DNA of 64,000 nt from NCBI GenBank assembly GCA_949987705.1, contig OX465284.1:65085470-65149469 (forward strand), read 5' to 3'. Positions 31,419 through 43,877 of the stretch are shown in pieces. The notes under the pieces are model-generated. The model was not told the DNA's origin, made no database searches, and worked only from the letters and a program-made list of their open reading frames with translations. This DNA is from Thereva unica. Its lineage: Eukaryota; Arthropoda; Insecta; Diptera; Therevidae. Within the stretch, counting starts at the first letter, position 1. Every line of letters begins with the position of its first letter. The position numbers and the translations under genes are program-made.

Positions 31419-33454
31419 GCAATAAATTCCATGTTTAATATCATTTTTACTCAACCTTTTGAATATTAAATACTCGATTGCAAAACCTCCAATGTGTTTT
31501 TAAAAAATTTTATTGATGGTATGAGATATCTATAAATAACGTATTCAAATTTCAGATTTTTAATTTGGAATTATACTCCTTCAATCGATCTTCGAGCACA
31601 CTCCTATAAGTAACCAAACTGGGGGCGGCATGGTCTGTTTTCCACGCAGGCGCTGAAGCGACTAGCTACGAGCCTATTTGCAAGTATCACTGCAAAGAAA
31701 TACATTTGAAACCCTACATCATCACTAACTGACTGGCGCCCCTCCATTGTCTTTGCTAAAAAGTATAATTTACTGAAGCTTATAAAGATAAGATTGTATT
31801 ATTGTTAAACATCGGTAATTTCTATATTTACTCAATTAGTGTCACAGGGTCGATGGATGTTCAATTTTGAGATTACAAATGTTTAAGACTTGATCAATTA
31901 ATTATGCCGTAATATGAAAATAAGTTTTTTGTCGTTGTTATCAGGAATTAATGACAAACAAGTAACATCGACTGACCAATCTTACATTTAATAAAAATTA
32001 TTTGTATAGTTAACTTCTTTTTAATAAGTGGAGCTGCTTTGTCAACTATAGTCCTTTCTATCCTATTATCCTTTCAAAATCAAATAAGAATTTAAATTTC
32101 CATTTACTGCCTCCTTAAAAGTATCATTTTTCCACCATAACGGTCGTTTTATTTTCACCCTATTTTGTGCGAGAACTTAACGAATGTTTTCCATTCACCT
32201 CACTCGTCGTTATCCTTTGTAAATTTCATACGAGAGAGAGAGGAATAAATACCGAAATTCAGGACATCGTTCTCTGGTATTTGTGAATGTGTAGTAAAAG
32301 TGGAATATTGTGCACTGACAAAATTTATATACAGAGGGAAAAATCAGTAAGTTTACAGAGAGTAAAGGAAAATGGTGCACAGTAGAGAGCAAGGACATCA
32401 GTGAATTTAAAGGGTGTGACCGACTTAAAAAAATTTCCTTCTGTATCGTGTATGCAACGAATGTCGGTTGGGGTCGGTCCTTAAATAATAATTTTTGGGA
32501 GTGTATCCCTACTGCAGCAGTGAATGGTGATTGCTCATTTCCTTAGCTAGCTGTAACGATCCTTTTTGAGCAGCTATCGACGTCGTTCCTTGCTATCCCG
32601 GGCCAACCCATATATATATTCACTATTCATAAAACGTGAAACAAAAAGCACAGAATCGGGAATAAAGAAGTGTGATGTGTGAAATGTGTAAAATAATTAA
32701 CAACCCTTAAATGAAGTGCACGTATTCAAAGATAAAATCACGTTGGGCTCTGTAATAGCTTTCATTATATGCATTTTTTTTTGTATAAAAGGAGGGTGAA
32801 TATGTGTTGCATTTATAGCTGGGGTGAAATAAAATATAAAGAAATTTTGCAAAATGAGCTTTAATTGACGTAAAAGATATAGTGAAAAGAAAAAAAGTGA
32901 GAAAGTCCGCTGTTTTAGCTCCCATTTCGTGTATAGTATCCGCGAGACATCCCAAGGGAAGTTTGTTATTTTTTCTAATCCTTGTTGTAAATGTGTGTGC
33001 TGTATGTGGCCGCTAACCGCATCGTATGTTGGCGCTAACAATGTATAGGATCCAGTTTTCCATTTAACCAGTGCATGAAACCGGGGGTGGTATATATGGT
33101 AGTTTTTCGGTCACGCAAAACACAAGTGTATTCTGCGCCTTCCCCGTAACATCGTATCATAATTAAATAGTGAAGCTGTAGTTGTGAGGTTGGTGGACTT
33201 TTGAAGCTTACGAAAACTGAAACAACAATATAAAAAATTAAAAAAAAGAAAAAGAGAAAAATATACATAATCGTACATACTATATATATGCTCCTTATCA
33301 GGCATTTGAGCATGACTTAGGGATATGAAATTTAATCAAAACAACTTCTTAACGCCGAGGGAAGATTGAACTTGTATGAAGAAGTGCCACTCATAAGATA
33401 CTTTGAGTCAAGTTCTTCCTGTGTGCCATTTCCTTAATCAAGCCCCCGGAGCAT
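31419..33454. other. Upstream region of the tweety gene
   Basis: No coding region was recognised. Base composition is less extreme than in the neighbouring TE-free spacers, and the region holds GAGAGAGAG (32231-32241) and short T-rich tracts. Non-coding 5' exons of the tweety gene could lie here, but no splice signals can be tied to them from sequence alone. Confidence 0.4.
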
Positions 33455-33463
33455 TATAAAAGG
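33455..33463 (+). promoter_or_regulatory. tty: Possible TATA box of tweety
   Basis: TATAAAAGG lies 184 bp upstream of the start codon of the channel gene. No consensus initiator is evident at the usual distance, and unseen 5' exons would make it irrelevant. It is a candidate only. Confidence 0.3.
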
Positions 33464-33646
33464 ATCTGGATCACAAAAGCAGATTTGTACACTCTATCTT
33501 CATATCACCTAACCATATATACATTGATAGTAATTGTCATCATAGAGTGAGTCAACATAGACTACTAGGGATTTACCGGGCCAGGCACGCCACTTGACAC
33601 GCATTGTTGAAGGATCTGTTATTAATATACCATCATAGAAGAAAAA

Positions 33647-36600
33647 ATGGGTGAACATCACGAACCGGATGACCAATATAAAGTGCCTGTTATTGCTAAG
33701 CTCCTGCACGCTCTTCCCCATTACAACATTACATTCCATAAGATAAACAGCACTTTTCGGCCAGCAGATGAAGTTTACCGGGAGGTGAGAGACTAAAATA
33801 ATTCAATGTTGATATCTGTGATGTTCAAGTATCTTATTTTTTAAACGGTATTCTTGTGTTTTTATTGGTGTTGTTGTTATTACAGAGTTTGGGCATATTG
33901 GGGTCAGTTCCTGCGGCATTACTTATAGTCTCGTTGTTTGGATTACTTCTATATTTGATGACCCGATGCTGTGATAGAAAACCCAGACCGGCACATTCAA
34001 TTACAAGCCTAAAAGTAGCCCTATCAATAGTAACGGTTATGTGCTGTGCAGCCATTGGCTTAGGTAAGTACACAAATGCATTATTTAGTCTTTTATAATA
34101 AAATGTTGCAAAAATATTAACAAAATATTACACTCATCGAATATCTTGAATGAAAAAATGTCGTCGTCTACAAAATAAATTGCACAAATTGAGAGAGAGA
34201 GAGCTCTACGGGCTTAACACAGGTGATACCGTCGACTGATGAATGTCGTTGAGATATACTGAAGACTATATGTATACTCCTGTATAAATATTTAGTTTTT
34301 GAGTAAAAGCTGAAAGTAGCTCCTACAGAATAAACCACTGAGGGGAATTTAGTATGCTTAAGCAGGTCTCTGCAGGAAAGTAAAAAGGGATATAAAAGTG
34401 TATATATACCTACTGAGAGCCAAGTATACCGGCATACACTCGTGTTGTAAAAGTGTTTGATACGTCGTCGTTAGTCATGCAAATTGTTGTTAGATTTCTG
34501 AGTATACCTTTATGTCAAATACAAAGCGTAATAAGCATTTACTAAAATTAAAATTAAACGAGAAGTATTTTTGAATTTGGACTAAGTTAGGAAAGAAGGA
34601 TATTTGGCTTCTTAAGGGGAGGGCTGGTAAAAATAATTACCAATTTGTTTTGGAACTTCTTTAGTTGGGAAGTATGTAAGGATGCTAATTGAAATCGAAT
34701 AGGAATTCAAAATGACTTGAGGGAGTTTCAAATTTATGTTTTAAATGTAAAGGTAAATTAAATTTTAGTTTCGATTTTAAGGCAAACGACTTGATGAAAT
34801 GCTAATTTATTCAACACATGTGTGGACCTGTAGTAATTGGTGGATAAGATGTTTTCATGCTGATAAATTCTACTCTATTTATTAGATACTTTTTGTAATT
34901 TCTATTAACGTTAAATTAATTGTAGGTGTAATCATCAATAGTTTAATTTCATTCATTTTTAAACAACAAGCAACATATATTTATAACAACAAATCAATTT
35001 ATATTTTCCATTTTGCGATGTTTCAACAAAAGTGCAATAACAAATAAAGGACCATGAATATTTCTACAACATTTTTTATACAGATTTATGAAAGCAGCAA
35101 GCTCAGGCAAATTAATATTCTTATGACAATTTATTATGGAGAGCATCATACTCACGGTGGCCTCTTTTTATCTCGCCAACTCAGGGTGCCCTCTTTTTAT
35201 CTCGCCCACGATGATGAGCGCCATCTCCTTTGGCCTTTCAGGACCATGGTTCGTAACTGTGAACCAGCTGTTGCGACGTATGAAGGCAGAGGGGCAAAAC
35301 AAAACCCTCTCTCACAAACCCTCTCAAGCTAGACTGGCACCCGCGGGCTCAGCGTTAACCCAGTTAAAGCGGAAGTGGTTCTCTTCACAAGGAGGCATAA
35401 ACCCCTACCTTTAACACTTCCCCGCCTTAACAGTGTTAGGCTTAAATTTAGCAATAGTGCCAAATATCTGGGAGTAGTCCTGGACAAAAACTCCTCTGGA
35501 ATTAAAACACAGAAGAGGGCATTAAGAAAGCGAATGTAGCGCTTTTCGCTTGCAAAAAAATCTATTGGGAAGAAACGGGGCTTCTCCCCTAACATATACT
35601 ACGTTTATAAGCGGAGTTTCACTCCTGGATCTTCAATCCAAAGTAAAACTCCCGATGCGTTTATAAGCAATGGGAGTGTAAATCCAAAATACTTTCTGGT
35701 TTGAGATGACAGCTCCAAGCTCAAATTCAAAATCATAGCAAAAATAAATATAAACCCAATGTTTAATTTAATGTATTTAAAAATATCAATAAACAAAGAA
35801 AAAAATCTATTGTTGCAAAATAAAACACCCAGCTTCTTCTTTACAAAGTTTTCCCCCTTTGGAAAAAATGCTCACTCCCAGTCAGCGTTTATAAGCACAA
35901 CATAAACCAGGATCGAAGTTTCACTCCAGCTTTTTCTTCGGGAGCGAAAATCCAAGTACTGGATTTTCACTCCTGGTTTATAAGCGGTGTTTCACTCCGG
36001 ATCGAAACTTCCATCCGGAGGGAAACTCCGCTTGTAAACGTAGTAAATGTGCGATGGATCTACACAGCAATCGTCCGCCAAATACTCCTTTATGTTGTCT
36101 TAGTATGGTGGCCGCCCTTAAGTAAGTTCTGCATGCTAAACAAACTACAGAAAGTACAAAGATGTGCGGAGTTATGCAGAACAGGAACACTTCGCTCCAC
36201 TCTTACAGATGCCCTAAATGTTATGTTATACCTCCCTCCTTTAAATCTTGTGGCAAGAGAAAGCGCAACCATCGCAGCTCTTAGAATAAAATAATCTGGT
36301 TTTCGAACCGAAATCAAGGGAAATTAAGGTGCTGAATTTTGTTACTATCCCCACAAAAACCGACTTCTTCACGAGGAACTACGGAGTGCACATCACTTCA
36401 CGTCTTGAATGGAGAAAGAAACCACACCGTTTTCAGGGTGACATAAATTTCTTTACTACTGGCTGTAAGCTCGAGGGTCGGTTGGGAGGAGGAGTCTTTT
36501 CCCCAGAGCTTGGGATTGAAGTCTCCTTCCGACTGCCGATGCCGGATCACTGCAGTGTATACGAAGTTCTTCTCATAGCCATACAAGAGGCTGTTCTACA

Positions 36601-38722
36601 ATCAACCAGCAAGGCGATAGGAATCGGACTGTCTACACCTTCTCAGATAGTCAGGCGGTTCTGAAAGCCCTGCACTCTTGCACAAACAGCTCTAGAACTA
36701 CCTCCGAACGTTGCAGATGTTTTAACGAGATGGCTCAACAGCTCAGGGCTCTCCTCGTATGGGTAGTATAGGGAGAAATTGTAAAGCTGACAAATTGGCT
36801 AGGAAAGACATGACCGCTAACCTTCTTCCAGGAAAGGAAGAGGTGATATGCCTTGGGAGACTTTTAAACTCCGATGCAAACAGCAAACAATGCAATGGTT
36901 TTCCTTTCGAAGATATGACCGCTCCCGATTAGGGTTACTAGAAGGGAAAAGTATAGACCACCAGACAAACCACAATCCTGATGCTTAGGGATATTTGCAA
37001 AATTGTTTGTGATAATGTTATGAAAAATATGCTACAAAGAGCTCGCATTTTTGCAGTGGCCACTTGACGCACTACTTATTTCATAAATAATGTTTAGACC
37101 ATATATTCAATTAATAAAATATAATTTATAAAATTGTGTTGCATTTAAAAGCCATTAAAGAAAAACATGAAACGCATCCTGTATATGAAAATTATTTACA
37201 CCCAAACAATAACTTAAATAACTTTTTAAGGTCTATACGGAAATGACGATTTACACAATGGATTGCTTGAAGTTCTTACTGCTGGCCGTAAAGTTGATAA
37301 TCTTGTAACAACTGTAAGAAATCAAACGAACATTCTTGAAAACACATTAACGAATCGAATACGACCACAACTAGTTGAATTAGCAGACATATTCGATCAA
37401 CCTGTCTCAAACCAAACTGCTCTCTCAATACTTATAGTATCGCTCAATATTGTACAGGGAAATGTAACGCTAGCAACCAATGCTGCTGGTGATATAAGAC
37501 GTCCATTAATGGGAATAGTAATGTCAACTTATTTATCGGTAAGAAATTTATTTTATAAAATATAAACTTAAAAATTAAAATTTGATTTAAATTAAATTTC
37601 CAGAAAGGAGACCAATGGGAATTGATACGATGGCCTGGCACGGTAGCTGTTCTTGCACTTCTATTAGTTTTATGCGCTGTCTTATTGGTCGGTGTGGCTA
37701 GACATTCGAGATGTGCTCTTATACTTTTCAGTGTCTGTGGTTTATTGGCTGTGACTGGGTCGTGGCTAATGTCTGGCCTGTACTTATCATCATCAGTTGC
37801 TGTTGGCGATTTATGTATTAGTCCAGCAGACTATTTAGTATCAGCATCGCCAAGTGAGCTTCCAACAAATGTTTTACTTCATTACACACAGTGTGAGCCA
37901 GGTCATATCAATCCTTTTACACAACGATTACGTGAATCTCAAAATGCAATTAATAATGCTCGAAGTGCAATGGCAACTGTTACAAAAATTTCTTTAGTTT
38001 TATTTAAATCTTCAGGCCTACAACCGAAACTTGGAGCAGTATCAGCGGACTTAAATAGCAGTGAACGCTTGTTAACTCAACTTACTGCTTTAGTAGACTG
38101 CAAGGCGGTCCACCACAGCTATTTAAATGCTGCTCGAGGTCTCTGTGAGGGTGGATTGCTTGGACTAGTTTTAATGCTGATTGCTAGCTTTATTGCCGCT
38201 ATTTTGCTCACTATAATGGTTTGGGTAGATTCTCATACTTGGATATACATTAGGAAACGGAACGATTATGCTCAAGTTGAAGAACCATCTTATATATCTC
38301 ATCAAGCACCACAGAATCATCAACAAATGAACGCAAGGACCATGCCAAGGAATCACAATGGGTACTTGTTGAATATGTAGAGAAATACTTTAATAATTTA
38401 TATATTTATTACAGACATTTCAGCCCGCCTGCAATAAGTGGATCACATACTCTGCAACATCCACCAAGGAAGCACGATATGATGACAGCCCATCAGCATC
38501 AGCAGCAGAACTTGCGTGCAATGGGAACTCACACTTTAGGAAGACTGCCATCGCATAATCACAGCCCCACGCATCTGGCAGGTAATACAACAAATAAATC
38601 ACTCTTAAACATTTCATTGTACTCAATCTAATTTTATTTTATTAACTTTAGGTCCAAATAACGGTAAATACGCTACTTTAAGCAAACAATGTAAGACATT
38701 GGAAGCGAATGATTTTTACTGA
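33647..38722 (+). CDS. tty: Tweety-family chloride channel (TTYH), 539-residue form
   Basis: Exons are 33647-33784, 33886-34063, 37231-37538, 37604-38361, 38415-38581 and 38652-38722. All introns are GT-AG and all phases join, giving 1620 nt. TTYH proteins are five-pass plasma-membrane proteins linked to chloride or volume-regulated anion currents. The start is MGEHHEPDD with A at -3. Predicted membrane segments are near residues 49-71, 87-106, 220-241, 246-268 and 393-416. The extracellular 'LYGNDDLHNGL' (107-117) and paired cysteines (such as those near 279, 305 and 384) are family-typical, as is the length (about 450-540). The tail 'GKYATLSKQCKTLEANDFY' ends at UGA 38720. Flies have two paralogues, so this may be the tweety-2 type rather than tty itself. 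An unspliced exon 4 would stop at 38380. Confidence 0.92.
35150..36961 (+). mobile_element. Decayed I-group LINE in tweety intron 2
   Basis: Before the MITE, a frame at about 35350-35540 reads 'NPVKAEVVLFTRRHKPLPL' and 'FSNSAKYLGVVLDKNSSG', an RT C-terminal segment. After it (36046-36290) comes 'RWIYTAIVRQILLYVVLVWW' and 'LQKVQRCAELCRTG'. An RNase H remnant then follows (about 36455-36660) with 'GCKLEGRLGGGVFSPELGI'. It is colinear with the intact element at 820-2250 and sense to the host gene. Many stops and frameshifts make it old. Ends are not defined. Confidence 0.78.
35599..36043. mobile_element. TA-flanked MITE inside the intronic LINE
   Basis: This 445-bp element is bounded by TA (35597-35598 and 36044-36045). 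Its inverted repeats run about 27 bp, starting CTACGTTTATAAGCGGAG on the left and CTACGTTTACAAGCGGAG on the right. The word TTTATAAGC recurs inside (near 35660, 35888 and 35977). A TA duplication points to a Tc1/mariner-type source. No coding sequence. Confidence 0.82.
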
Positions 38723-39566
38723 AAATCACCAGCCTGTAGCGAAGCAAGTAGACAACATCAACTCTATTGTCATCATCCGCACTCTCATGCACATCATCAG
38801 CATGCCTATCATCATCATCAACTTCAATATCAGCAAGGACAACATCAGCAAATTTATCAACAAATCCCGGCTGCATCGATAACGCCATCGACATCTGGGA
38901 ATTCACAAGGCATATATCAGTCAGCAGCACCAGTTATTACATCAGCATCGAACAGCTCTAGCACTGCCACAATGCGAAGACAAAATCCACCTAATATTCA
39001 GCCGAAGCAACCAGATATTGTTGAAGCGATTCCTAGCTCAAACAGCATTGATAGTGCAATGTATGAAAGGGATAAGCAAATCTACCGTTGTTCAACAATG
39101 AGGCAAGGTGGTAAGTTTGATCCTAAGTACAAGCCATCAATTCTCAATTGCCCACTGCCGGAAATCCCGAAAGAAGCTGAATCACCTAAAAAGGAACTAT
39201 CGAAGGAACAAGGGACTAACAATTACTCAAAGTATGCTTGCAAATTCTTGGAATGTTGATATTGTATATTACCTTGATTCTTACAGAACCCTGCAGCGGC
39301 CACCGATGAAACTGCCACCAACTGGCAAAGCAATACCGCCACCAAAAATTGAAACACCGACATCCTCTCCTCAATCAAATGGCACTAACGGTATTTCTTC
39401 CACATCGGCCCAGGGTGGAACCAACGCACAAACAAAATCCCCTCCACCGGCGGCAGCTATGTCCCCATCGAAATCCTTAAGTAATAATCATTCAGTGGAA
39501 CAGCAGCAGGAACAGTCCTCAATAAATCCTAACGATGAGTCCAACTATGCTGTGACAGAGCTTTAA
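38723..39566 (+). CDS. tty: Open C-terminal extension of tweety after the UGA
   Basis: The tweety frame stays open after UGA 38720-38722 for 169 codons to 39231. A 55-nt GT-AG intron (39232-39286) follows, then 92 more codons to TAA 39564-39566: 262 residues in all, or 802 with the channel. The extension is His/Gln-rich ('HHQHAYHHHQLQYQQGQHQQ'), then Ser/Pro-rich with 'DKQIYRCSTMRQGGKFDP' and 'LQRPPMKLPPTGKAIPPP', and ends 'DESNYAVTEL', a class I PDZ-ligand pattern. It could be reached by UGA readthrough, or by splicing exon 5 (end 38581) to an in-frame AG at 38731-38732, which skips the UGA. The sequence does not decide between these. Confidence 0.8.
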
Positions 39567-40300
39567 GCGGATTCCTAAGCTCTAAAAATTAATGAAACAC
39601 TTAAAATTATTTTTGCGGATAAGTATGTATTTATGTAATATCCTTGTTTTAAGGAATTTTACTTATGTATTGGAAACGGCCTTTCACTCTGAGATGATGC
39701 ACAGTGAATGGTGTTCCATTATTGAATAACAATGATGACAATTTTCGCTACAGGCTGCGAACTTTTAACTTTCTATTAGAAAAATGGCTGTTGATATTTC
39801 TTTTAAAATTAACTAATTTAGAATTACGGTTTTAAATGTAAATTTATCATTAAGCATTGTAAGTTTTGAAATTTATTGTGTATATTTTATTCTTTTTAGA
39901 GGAGACCAAGAAGTAGAGACGTTTGTATACTAAAAAGGCATTGAAGTATGTAATTACGTATGCTATACATGAGCTATGAATCCTTCCTCCGAGAAGGAAA
40001 ACCCCGGAATTTTCTGAAAACCGTTAACATTGTTCTACTATACTGATGAAAGCCTTATTACTAAGAGTTTAACTTGGCTGGTCCAATATAATCTCTTATA
40101 ATATCAATAATTCAAGTTTAATAGAAAATTCATTCGGACTGATGTAAATAATCTTTACCAGTTGTTATTGCAATGTTTAAGATGTTCATTTGTTTTAACA
40201 CAATTTAAATAGAACTAGACTCAATACTCTGCAATTATGTTTGTAAGGACATAATTCCCATCATTGAATAAATATTTCCTACTCTCTATGGATACCGTTT
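39567..40300 (+). other. tty: Probable tweety 3' UTR
   Basis: AT-rich sequence after the distal stop. The best poly(A) signal is AATAAA at 40267-40272, about 700 nt after the stop. If the 539-residue form is made, its 3' UTR would include the extension exon. Confidence 0.45.
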
Positions 40301-41504
40301 ACTAGTGCTTGTGTGTAGCAGAAGACTTCTTAGTTTTATACATGAGAATCCAACGTTTAGACTCAATTCGTATTCTAAAAGCAGTCACGAGTGCAGAGAA
40401 TACCAAAACAACAGGTAGTCACAAACTCTTTTTAGCTAGGCATGCACTGCAAGGTTCTATAACTTCAGACAAGGCGTTCAAACAAAGATTGACAATGTTT
40501 TGTGAATTTGATTTTATTGTCGCAAATATCAAAAAAGTTTGATTTTTAATCGACTTCAAAAAAGGCAGAGGCTATCAATTCGACGCATATTTTTTTGGTT
40601 CTGTTCACGCCTTACTTTGTAACGCAATCACCTTTTGACTGTTTTTTTGTTTGACAGGATAGTTTCCCATGGTGGTCTCGTGCAAATTTTTTAATTCTGA
40701 TAAAAAACTGGTGAAATTAGTACACCTTGAACGGATAGAAGAATTTGCAAAAGCAGCGAACAAATTATTTTATTGTCGCGAAATTGATAAGCAGTATGTA
40801 GATGAGTCGGCAAAAGCTTTTCCTAGCGAAGTAAGATACTGTCGTGCGGAGAAAAATACCTGAAATGTGGCGATTGAGCCCGCTACGTAACTAATTTCAA
40901 ACCGCCAATTTCGCACTCAGTGAAACCTAAATATCAGCCGATACTAACTTAGATCATTACCAGGTGTCAGGGTACACTTCGCGCACAATCTCTCTCCGCA
41001 TAGGGTATTGCCATCTATGTTAGCGATGACGTGGCTTATTATAAAATTATAAAAGCACGTCTTCATATTATAACAATCTTTGGACTAAAATCATTTTCCG
41101 AAGCCACGTCATATTCTTCTGAAGTCCTAACATAAGTAACGAAGCCTTAACTTCATCATTTGATGCTATTTCCGTACAAATTTCGGGATTTTTGTCATCC
41201 AATCCTGAGTGAGAAATCAACGTTGCAGGAGATGCTGCTAATCTAGGAACATATCTCCTTGATATTTTTCTTACTTCTCATCCAGCGCAGTACAGTACTG
41301 ACAAAATTTTATCGCTGCTGTCATAGTCACTGTTCCATCACTTATTTATCAACAAAAAAGATTATACATATGCATATTCTCCTTCATGGGGCCTCTAGAC
41401 TATTAATAAGATTGTGGAATATTTTGATTTGCGCAATATTATTGACGGTCTGTGGGTGATATTGAAAGATTGTTTGGTGCAAAGAAGGAAAACCTCAATA
41501 TTGT
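40301..41504. other. Non-coding, no clear feature
   Basis: Two short open frames (40309-40542 and 40669-40863) have no recognisable motif. Around 40550-40620 'ATCGACTTCAAAAAAGGCAG' resembles text found in unrelated insect repeats. No ends or duplications were found. Confidence 0.4.
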
Positions 41505-42035
41505 GCTCAATTCTTCTTCTTTCCGTTAGCTGGCGGTCTGATCGGGACGTACCCGAAACGGATACGCTGCTGTCGGTGCCGCTGGGTCTCGAATTAAATT
41601 CACGATTAGTCTCCATTCTTGCCGATTTTTGGCGACGGCTCGAGCCACTGTACCTAACTGATAATCTTTGATTCTTTATGTTGCCCTCGATATTCTTTAG
41701 CCAGGTTTTCTTCGGTGCCGATTGCTGAATTCTTCAGTCGTAGCCGGGGGACGGTCTCGCCAGAACTTCTTGACGTTCGGTTTGAGCAGTGTCCACGTTT
41801 CCAATCCATCAAGAAGAATCGGAAGAATCAAGATCGGTAAAGGTGTACAGTATTTGTTCGTTTCCATATGCACCACTTGAGCGAGGCGAATGTTGCTGTT
41901 ACTTAGCCGATGCCGCTGTGAACGTCGGCGGTCGATGCCACTATCGTTTCCTCAACCAATGATCACAAATATTTGAACCTCGGAACCTGTTCGATTTGTG
42001 TTCCTTCGAGGTGAGCTTCGATTTTTAACCGTGCG
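41505..42035 (-). pseudogene. Fragment of the 56.5-kb RTE-like LINE family
   Basis: The plus strand matches 56570-57310 almost word for word: 'CCGTTAGCTGGCGGTCTGAT', 'GGATACGCTGCTGTCGGTGC', 'CAACCAATGATCACAAATAT'. Two or more segments are missing, including that of 56790-57000. It therefore encodes only the C-terminal end of ORF2, on the minus strand, in pieces. It begins with the same CTTCTTCTT 3' tail. Confidence 0.82.
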
Positions 42036-42486
42036 GCGAATTGAATTTCCAAACCGGATCAAAGTTTCAAAACTTTGGAACTTGAAGGAACCGACGACGA
42101 CGTATTGAAGTGTCAAAAGCAGCATTAAAAACCGCTGATTTTGTCATTTATTATTTAGCCCAAAATGTAGTCAGAGTTTGTTGAAAAATTTAAAAATGAA
42201 GTGGAAGATAATGAAAATAATAAAAAATTGCACGGATATGGAAATTTTAAGCATAAGTCCAAAATTTGACAAAAAATTGCTGAAAAGTGATATTTGAATA
42301 CGTTCGATTCCGTCAGTATTACCAGGACAATTCCATTCCGTTAACTCTCCATTCCGTTGCATCCAGTAAAATTGAGGCTTTACTAATTTGGGTGTTCGGC
42401 CAGTAGCCCATTTTCCACCAGCCTCACTGGTCCCCAGCGCTGGCCCATCAGCTGACCCGGAAGCAGTAGCAATATTTCATGAATAG
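42036..42486. other. Non-coding spacer
   Basis: Contains no recognisable gene. It may include further decayed LINE sequence near 42036-42070. Confidence 0.4.
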
Positions 42487-42489
42487 TAA

Positions 42490-43085
42490 TGGGGCCCATC
42501 CACAAGCCAACTGGTTGCCCAAACTGAGTTGTGCAAAGAGTTGGTGTTTTGCCACAAACGCTTCAACTGAGTTGATACTTCAACTGTCAATTCAGTATTT
42601 TATAGGCAATTTGAACGTTAAATAAAATTGTAGAAAACCTGCGATTAAGTTTTATGATTATAAAAAATGGGTAGTAATAATTTTTTATGTTAATTATAAA
42701 TTGTTTAATTATTAATATAAATATTTGTATGTTTTTAAAATATAAATTAAATCCTAAACATATAAATTATGAAAATAATTTAATATTATGTGAACTTTCA
42801 TAATTTAAATTAAAAATTATGCAATACAATGAAAATATAAACTTGTAAAAATATATAATTTTCGAATTCAGGCTTAATTAATGCAAGTAGTTTGCCAAAC
42901 TGCAACATACACAGCGCGACTAGTTGCCCAAACTCTAGGCCCCGCCCCCTAAAATTAAAAGATTTTGATTTATCCCAACTGCAACCCCAACTGTCAAATC
43001 AGTTTGCCAACTGCCCCATACACGCTGCGATTCAGTGCCAACACAACTCAGTTTGGGCAACCAGTTGGCCTGTGGATGGGCCCCA
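42490..43085. mobile_element. PIF/Harbinger-type MITE
   Basis: This 596-bp element has terminal inverted repeats of about 44 bp (42490-42533 and 43042-43085) with one visible mismatch, starting TGGGGCCCATCCACA. TAA is present on both sides (42487-42489 and 43086-43088). A 3-bp TAA duplication with GGGCCC-rich ends is typical of PIF/Harbinger elements. The interior is very AT-rich and non-coding. Confidence 0.85.
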
Positions 43086-43088
43086 TAA

Positions 43089-43877
43089 GTTCGTGTATCC
43101 ATGCGGTTTCTTGCCTAGTTTTTTGGTTCCCAGATTCTGGTTAATTGGGTTGATCGACCATCCTCCTCCTTTCACACCCTGGACTTGGGACCAGACGACG
43201 GCGGAGTTTCTGCACAGAGTAACCTCTTTTGGGATATTTCTTACAAGTCAAGTAGAACATATTCTAAATGTTATTTGTGTTTTTAAAAATAATGACATAA
43301 AATTATTGAAATTACTGAATTATTCATGATATTGTTCAAATTAATTCAAAATTCAAAAGCACCAATGAAGCAATGGTTTTCAGCCCACTTCTGTGTACGA
43401 GGTGAAGTAGAATTGGGAACTTTTCTTCGAAATCTGGGGTGGTGTTGAGTAAGCGAACAGTTCTGCTACCACTCTAATACACACTATTTCCTGCGACCCC
43501 TTGTCTATAAAAATGGTTTAGATAATAAACGAATCAGTTCGGATAATGATAACATATAGGGGCCCTTACACTACAAGTTTTTTTTTAAGTGAAATGCTCA
43601 GGAAAAGTAAATTTTTTTCATATAAAGTGCAATGTTGATCAGAAGCTCTGCCACAACCAAGCTGCGATATTTTTATTCCACCTGCTTCCAACCATTATTA
43701 TCACGACTTTGACATTGGGGCATCGAGAAACAACTCGCTGGAGTGTTACGTCTCCTGAAACTACTTGAATCTCATCAACCAACCGATGACATGCGCTTTT
43801 TTGGTGGAGCCGGGAAAATCTGTGAGGAAGGCTATGACAGGAGTAGTGTTGTGTAGGACACGATTATAAAATACATA
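43089..43877. other. Non-coding spacer between two MITEs
   Basis: No gene, tandem repeat or recognised element end was found. Confidence 0.4.

Larger units (their letters stand above)
34064..37230 (+). other. tty: Tweety intron 2, with transposable elements
   Basis: This 3167-nt intron has GTAAGT at 34064 and TTTTTAAG before 37231, and splits a glycine codon. 34100-35150 and 36962-37230 are plain AT-rich DNA. 35150-36961 is an old LINE with a MITE inside. All other introns of the gene are 53-101 nt, so the TEs account for most of the expansion. Confidence 0.85.

Noticed and set aside
38691..38744. A cryptic donor (GTAAGA at 38691) paired with an acceptor at 38738-38739 to bypass the tweety UGA
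   Set aside because: The intron would be only about 49 nt and the frame is wrong after joining, leading to a stop.
40309..40863. Two short plus-strand frames downstream of tweety
   Set aside because: No domain, no splice context and no similarity recognised; they fall in the region of the tweety 3' UTR and repeat-like text.
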